Source: a virus. From it: a stretch of 33,590 nt of DNA. Shown here in pieces: positions 29,712 through 33,590 of the stretch. The position numbers and the translations under genes were made by a program. The notes below the pieces were generated by a model. It searched no databases. It saw nothing but the letters and a program-made list of their open reading frames with translations, and had not been told where the DNA came from. Where the stretch lies: the IMG/VR virus record IMGVR_UViG_3300042938_000498, positions 1-33,590 of that record; one strand, 5' to 3'. Numbering within the stretch: the stretch's first letter is position 1; each line of letters opens with the position of its first letter.

Positions 29712-30829
29712 AAGTAGTAAAAGTGAGAAGTCCGTTTCTTGTCGAAGTAAATGAAAGCGGTTCAATAGGAAGTAAGATTGATATATTAATATGGCAATAT
29801 GGAGGTAGTTCATCTTCACCATTAAAAACATATACATTATCAAAATCAAATCCAAGTACAACACAATTAAGTACAGTTTACAATGTGTCTAATTATGTAA
29901 AGGAATATATAGATAATATAAAAGCTACTTATGTACCATTTTTTGGAGCAGTTGAGCAAAATAATGAATGGGTATTTTTTCAAATTAAAAGATATAAATT
30001 AGTTGGTAGCACTTATACACAAGTGGGTAGTGATACTGATTATGTAGGTGTAAATGGATTTTTAAATTACAGTGATGGTTATCAAAATCCAACTGAAACA
30101 AAAATTTTAGTTTTAGCAAATACAAATATTAATAATTATTATTTTTCACAATCAACATATCCAACATCAAATATTCAATATTTCAATTTACTAATTGATA
30201 AAACTACAACTACAACAACAACTATTGATGTGAAATATGAAAGAATAGATGGAACAGTTTATTCAATTACAAATAGTTTGGCAGTTGGTTTTTCTGGAAT
30301 ATTTAATATTGCAAATGCTATAAGTCCAATCAAAGGAGATAGTAATTTTATAAATGGATGCAAAGTTACAACTACATACACTCCTGCGAGTGGAAGTCCT
30401 ACGGTACAAACATTTTTTACCTATCCAATAGAAGAATGTAAATACACTCCAGTACTTTGTGATTTTATAAACCGTTATGGTGGATGGCAAACATTAACTT
30501 TTTTTAAAGCACAAACTAATACTATTTCAGCAAAAGGAACTGATTATAAATTAACACAAAGTGCAATTAATTATAATACTTCAATTGGTCAATTTAAAAC
30601 ATTTAATACAAATGGTAAACAAACAGTTAAATTAAACACAGGATTTGTAGATCAGAATTATTCAGAATTGATAAATGATTTATTATTATCTGAAACTGTT
30701 TTATTAGATGGTAAACCTGTAACAGTTAAGACACAAGGAAGCGACTTAAAGACAAGTTTAAAAGATAGATTGATAAACTATGAAATGGATTTTGAATATG
30801 CTTATAACCTTATAAATGATGTAGTATAA
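29708..30829 (+). CDS. Tail structural protein (distal tail or baseplate type)
   Basis: A 373-residue beta-rich protein. The N-terminal part has VRSPFLVEVNESGSIGSKID; a long Thr-rich middle follows; the C-terminal third has FINRYGGWQTLTFFKAQTN and LINYEMDFEYAYNLINDVV. This C-terminal pattern recurs in tail proteins of Bacteroidota phages. With the next gene it probably builds the tail tip. No enzyme motif is seen. Confidence 0.55.
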   Translation: MKVVKVRSPFLVEVNESGSIGSKIDILIWQYGGSSSSPLKTYTLSKSNPSTTQLSTVYNVSNYVKEYIDNIKATYVPFFGAVEQNNEWVFFQIKRYKLVGSTYTQVGSDTDYVGVNGFLNYSDGYQNPTETKILVLANTNINNYYFSQSTYPTSNIQYFNLLIDKTTTTTTTIDVKYERIDGTVYSITNSLAVGFSGIFNIANAISPIKGDSNFINGCKVTTTYTPASGSPTVQTFFTYPIEECKYTPVLCDFINRYGGWQTLTFFKAQTNTISAKGTDYKLTQSAINYNTSIGQFKTFNTNGKQTVKLNTGFVDQNYSELINDLLLSETVLLDGKPVTVKTQGSDLKTSLKDRLINYEMDFEYAYNLINDVV

Positions 30830-32886
30830 TGTTAGCAGTAGCCATATACATAAAAGATGTTGATACATTAGAATATAACCGAATTGATTTATTTGATGAT
30901 GAAAAAATTTCGGTGACAAGTTCCATACAAAATATCAATGATATTAGTAAAACTTTTACTGATTTTAGTCAAACATTTACTGTTCCAGCAACAAAGCAAA
31001 ACAATAAAATATTCAGACATTGGTACGACAACTCAAATGATAGTCCATTCAGTACATTAGTTAAGTCAGATGCTTATATTGAAATAGATACTATTACTTT
31101 TAGAAAAGGTAAAATTCAATTAGAAAGTGCAAATGTAGAAGATGGACAATCCAAAGATTATTCAATTACTTTTATTGGAACATTAGGAAATTTAAAAGAT
31201 AAATTTAACGGTTTATATTTAAAAGATTTAACTGATACTACTTATGATTTTGAATATACGGCTACAATTGTAAAAAATAAAGTAGTTACAACTACAACAA
31301 GTGACAATGTAATGTTTCCTCTAATTACTTCTGATGATGTATGGGCGTATGGAAGCGGATATAATATTGCAGCAACTGGAACACCAATAAGATATAATGA
31401 CTTATTTCCAGCTATAAAATTATCAGCAGTTTTAAATATGATTGCAAATGATAATAATATTTTAAATTTAAATTTTAATGGTTCATTTTTATCTGATGCA
31501 AGATTTACAAATGCTTATTTATGGTTAAAGAATGCGGATAGTTTTGTAACAAAACAACAATTAACAAAAGTTAATTTAACTTCTGAAAGTGGTGATAGTT
31601 CATCTGTTACTGGTTATACTGCTGATTTAACAAATGATACAATAACAAATACGGCATCACCATTAACATATAATGTAGGTAGTGATACTTATATTTTTAA
31701 TTTCAAAAAAATTACGTTTAATATTACCCCGTCTGTTTCTGGAATATCATATTCAATTAAAATAAATAAAAATGGTATATTAATTTTTGATAGCGGATTA
31801 TTAAATTCAACTTCTGGAGTTACATATAGCCAACAATTTGAAACTAGTGGTAGTTATTTGGGTACAAATGATTATTTTGAAATATATGTAGGAACATCCG
31901 AACCTTTTACATTTACTACTAATACAGTAGCAATAGCTACATATTCTAAAACTACTGGATTTCCAATAATTTTTCAAACTAAAACACGTAATTTTTTATC
32001 TGCATCTCAAACAACACCTTTATATACATTACAAATTAATCAGTATTTTCCAGAAATAAAAATAGAAGATTTCTTTTCTGGATTACTAAAAATGTTTAAT
32101 TTAACTTGTTTTTCAGAAGATGGAATAAATTATACAGTAGAGCAACTTGAAGGTTATTATTTAAATGGTTCGGATGTAGACATAACTAAATATGTTATTC
32201 AAGATAAAAAAAATTTAAACCGAGTAAAGACTTATAAAAAAATAAACTTTGATTATGAGAAAAGTGAGTCAATAATTAACGTAGGTTTTAATTCTACTAA
32301 TGGAATTGAATATGGTTCTTTACATTATTCAAATACACCTCCAGCAGAGGGAGAGGAATACTCAATTAAACTACCTTTTGAGAATTTAAACTTTTCAAAT
32401 TTATCTGGACTATTACAAGTTGGTTATTCTTTAAAAACAGACTTACAAAAATATATTCCAAAGCCAGTTATTTTATATGATTATGATGCAACTGCATTGA
32501 CAACTGTACCTCAATTTTATTTTAACACAAATATAAGTGGTGGAACATCAACTCCACACACAGTTTACAAAGCATTCGGACAAGAAACTTTAATTAGCGG
32601 TGAAACATACGGATTAAATTTTCCTTCACAACAAAGTACACTAACAAATGAAATAGTAAATAATGGATTATATCAAAATTACTATTCTAATTACTTTAAT
32701 AACATTTACAACTTTAAAGCAAGATTAATAAAAGTTAGTGCTATACTACCAACGAGTATAATAACATCGCTTAAATTGAATGATAATGTTATTATAAGAG
32801 ATACAAAGTATTTGATTAATACGTTTACAACAGACTTAACAACGGGATTAGTACAATTTGAACTATTAACAGACCAAAGAATATGA
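30829..32886 (+). CDS. Large tail tip/baseplate hub protein
   Basis: A 685-residue protein. It opens with DTLEYNRIDLFDDEKISVTS and FTDFSQTFTVPATKQNNKIF (about 42-61), a pattern I link to large tail proteins of Bacteroidota phages, followed by RKGKIQLESANVEDG. A Thr/Ser-rich middle and an IEDFFSGLLKMFNLTC region (about 409-424) follow. It ends with NDNVIIRDTKYLINTFTTDL. Placement between the other tip protein and the tape measure suggests a hub. No catalytic motif found. Confidence 0.6.
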   Translation: MLAVAIYIKDVDTLEYNRIDLFDDEKISVTSSIQNINDISKTFTDFSQTFTVPATKQNNKIFRHWYDNSNDSPFSTLVKSDAYIEIDTITFRKGKIQLESANVEDGQSKDYSITFIGTLGNLKDKFNGLYLKDLTDTTYDFEYTATIVKNKVVTTTTSDNVMFPLITSDDVWAYGSGYNIAATGTPIRYNDLFPAIKLSAVLNMIANDNNILNLNFNGSFLSDARFTNAYLWLKNADSFVTKQQLTKVNLTSESGDSSSVTGYTADLTNDTITNTASPLTYNVGSDTYIFNFKKITFNITPSVSGISYSIKINKNGILIFDSGLLNSTSGVTYSQQFETSGSYLGTNDYFEIYVGTSEPFTFTTNTVAIATYSKTTGFPIIFQTKTRNFLSASQTTPLYTLQINQYFPEIKIEDFFSGLLKMFNLTCFSEDGINYTVEQLEGYYLNGSDVDITKYVIQDKKNLNRVKTYKKINFDYEKSESIINVGFNSTNGIEYGSLHYSNTPPAEGEEYSIKLPFENLNFSNLSGLLQVGYSLKTDLQKYIPKPVILYDYDATALTTVPQFYFNTNISGGTSTPHTVYKAFGQETLISGETYGLNFPSQQSTLTNEIVNNGLYQNYYSNYFNNIYNFKARLIKVSAILPTSIITSLKLNDNVIIRDTKYLINTFTTDLTTGLVQFELLTDQRI

Positions 32887-33032
32887 TAAAGCACATTTTA
32901 GATTTATTAGCATTAGATGAATTTTACGGACAAAGTGAATTAATTGAAATAGCTAAAGGAAAGTACCAAAGACCAACAACTTGGAAACAAGGATTTAAAC
33001 AATTAAAAAGACAATTAAAATGGCTGAAGTAA
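32883..33032 (+). CDS. 49-residue basic protein, unknown
   Basis: MIKHILDLLALDEFYGQSEL, then a Lys/Gln-rich tail with PTTWKQGFKQLKRQLKWLK. It overlaps the hub gene by four bases and the tape measure start by 13. It may be a small tail assembly factor. Confidence 0.55.
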   Translation: MIKHILDLLALDEFYGQSELIEIAKGKYQRPTTWKQGFKQLKRQLKWLK

Positions 33033-33590
33033 AAGTTATTGAAGTAAAAATAAAATCAAATATTGATGGTGCTACTACAAGCGTTTCTAAATTCAAAGCA
33101 GGATTAAAAGACGCTACAACACAATCAAAAGAATTAGGGTCTACTTTAGAAGGTTCTAAACAATCTGAATTTATAAATACTTTAGCTAATGGAGTTGGTA
33201 AATTGAATCCAGCTTTTGGAACTGCTATACAAGGTGCTAACGGATTGCTTTTAAAAATGTGGCAGTTAGTTGCTAATCCTGTTGGTGCTATTCTTGCCGG
33301 TATTGTAGTAACTGTAAAATTTTTATATGAAGCATTCCAAAGTTCAATTGCAGGTGGTAAAGAATTAAAAGCAATATTTGCTGCAGTTAGTACAGTAGGA
33401 GAACAAGTAAAAGACGCAATGTTTGGATTAGGTAGAGCTTTAATAAATGTAACTACTGCTGCTTATAAATTTATAACTTTAGATTTTAAAGGTGCTGCTG
33501 AAAGTATGAAAGAAGCTAATAGAGAAGCTACTAATTCATATAAACAATTAGGAAATGCAGTAGATGGAACAACTGCTAAAATAGTTTACA
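33020..33590 (+). CDS. Tail tape measure protein, N-terminal part
   Basis: Starts MAEVKVIEVKIKSNIDGATT and runs off the window end; joined with 1-1566 it is 628 residues. A hydrophobic stretch LAGIVVTVKFLYEAF (about 92-106) is the usual membrane-like segment of tape measure proteins. From 33341 the sequence repeats the window start. The start is the only ATG giving the TxxxSKFKAGL pattern common at tape measure N-termini. Confidence 0.8.
   Translation, partial: MAEVKVIEVKIKSNIDGATTSVSKFKAGLKDATTQSKELGSTLEGSKQSEFINTLANGVGKLNPAFGTAIQGANGLLLKMWQLVANPVGAILAGIVVTVKFLYEAFQSSIAGGKELKAIFAAVSTVGEQVKDAMFGLGRALINVTTAAYKFITLDFKGAAESMKEANREATNSYKQLGNAVDGTTAKIVY
33341..33590. repeat. Genome-end overlap, right copy
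   Basis: Matches 1-250 except at six bases. The differences change Val to Ile, Gly to Asn (ATTGGA against ATAAAT) and one silent position. Both versions keep the frame. Confidence 0.9.

Noticed and set aside
1-33590. tRNA genes, CRISPR arrays, integrase or attachment sites
   Set aside because: I looked for cloverleaf-like GC-rich segments, regularly spaced repeats and integrase motifs and saw none.

Overview
The window holds one complete phage genome, slightly over-read. Bases 33341-33590 repeat bases 1-250 with six mismatches, so the molecule closes as a circle (or a circularly permuted genome) of about 33,340 bp. The join lies inside the tape measure gene. All recognised genes are on the + strand, tightly packed, and often overlap by 1-30 nt (TAATG or ATGA junctions).

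The host is probably a Gram-negative member of the Bacteroidota, perhaps a flavobacterium. The DNA is strongly AT-rich and starts lack Shine-Dalgarno sequences. Several promoters fit the Bacteroidota pattern TTG-N19/20-TAnnTTTG. The primase has a VirE/BT4734-type N-terminus, and there is an outer-membrane lipoprotein spanin. The terminase, portal, tape measure, frameshifted tail chaperones and absence of any sheath gene suggest a siphovirus. I see no integrase, repressor, tRNA or CRISPR array, so it looks lytic.

Layout, starting from the sigma gene: sigma-like gene (24563-24994); packaging genes (25024-26911); a block of tiny genes with its own host-type promoter (26911-27770); tail assembly and tail tip genes (27862-33032); tape measure (33020 through the join to 1566); head protease, scaffold and capsid (1738-3856); a probable tail tube gene (3908-4456); portal, connector and fibres (4562-10304); lysis cassette (10307-11653); early region (11816-24366) with a nuclease, YqaJ exonuclease, an SSB-like protein, two SNF2/SF2 helicases, a DNA methyltransferase, a primase-helicase, a PP-loop enzyme, a VRR-NUC nuclease, a MazG-like protein and many small unknown genes.

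The most interesting signal is regulatory. Four copies of TGAAACAA-N12-ATTGTTAT stand before the four late transcription units, at 1704, 4528, 24975 and 27828. The invariant spacing and the TGAAAC box resemble ECF sigma promoters, and the phage encodes a small ECF-like sigma protein immediately upstream of one copy. In three copies the predicted transcription start falls on or next to the ATG, so those late messages may be leaderless. Early genes, including the sigma gene, carry host-type TAnnTTTG boxes. The proposed cascade is: host sigma drives the early genes and the phage sigma; the phage sigma then drives the late genes.

Three copies of an unusual C-tract/G-tract hairpin followed by an A/T-rich tail lie at the three main unit boundaries (1571, 11654, 24374). 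Two of them share an identical 40-bp stretch downstream. Family names come from motifs read by eye; no database search was run.
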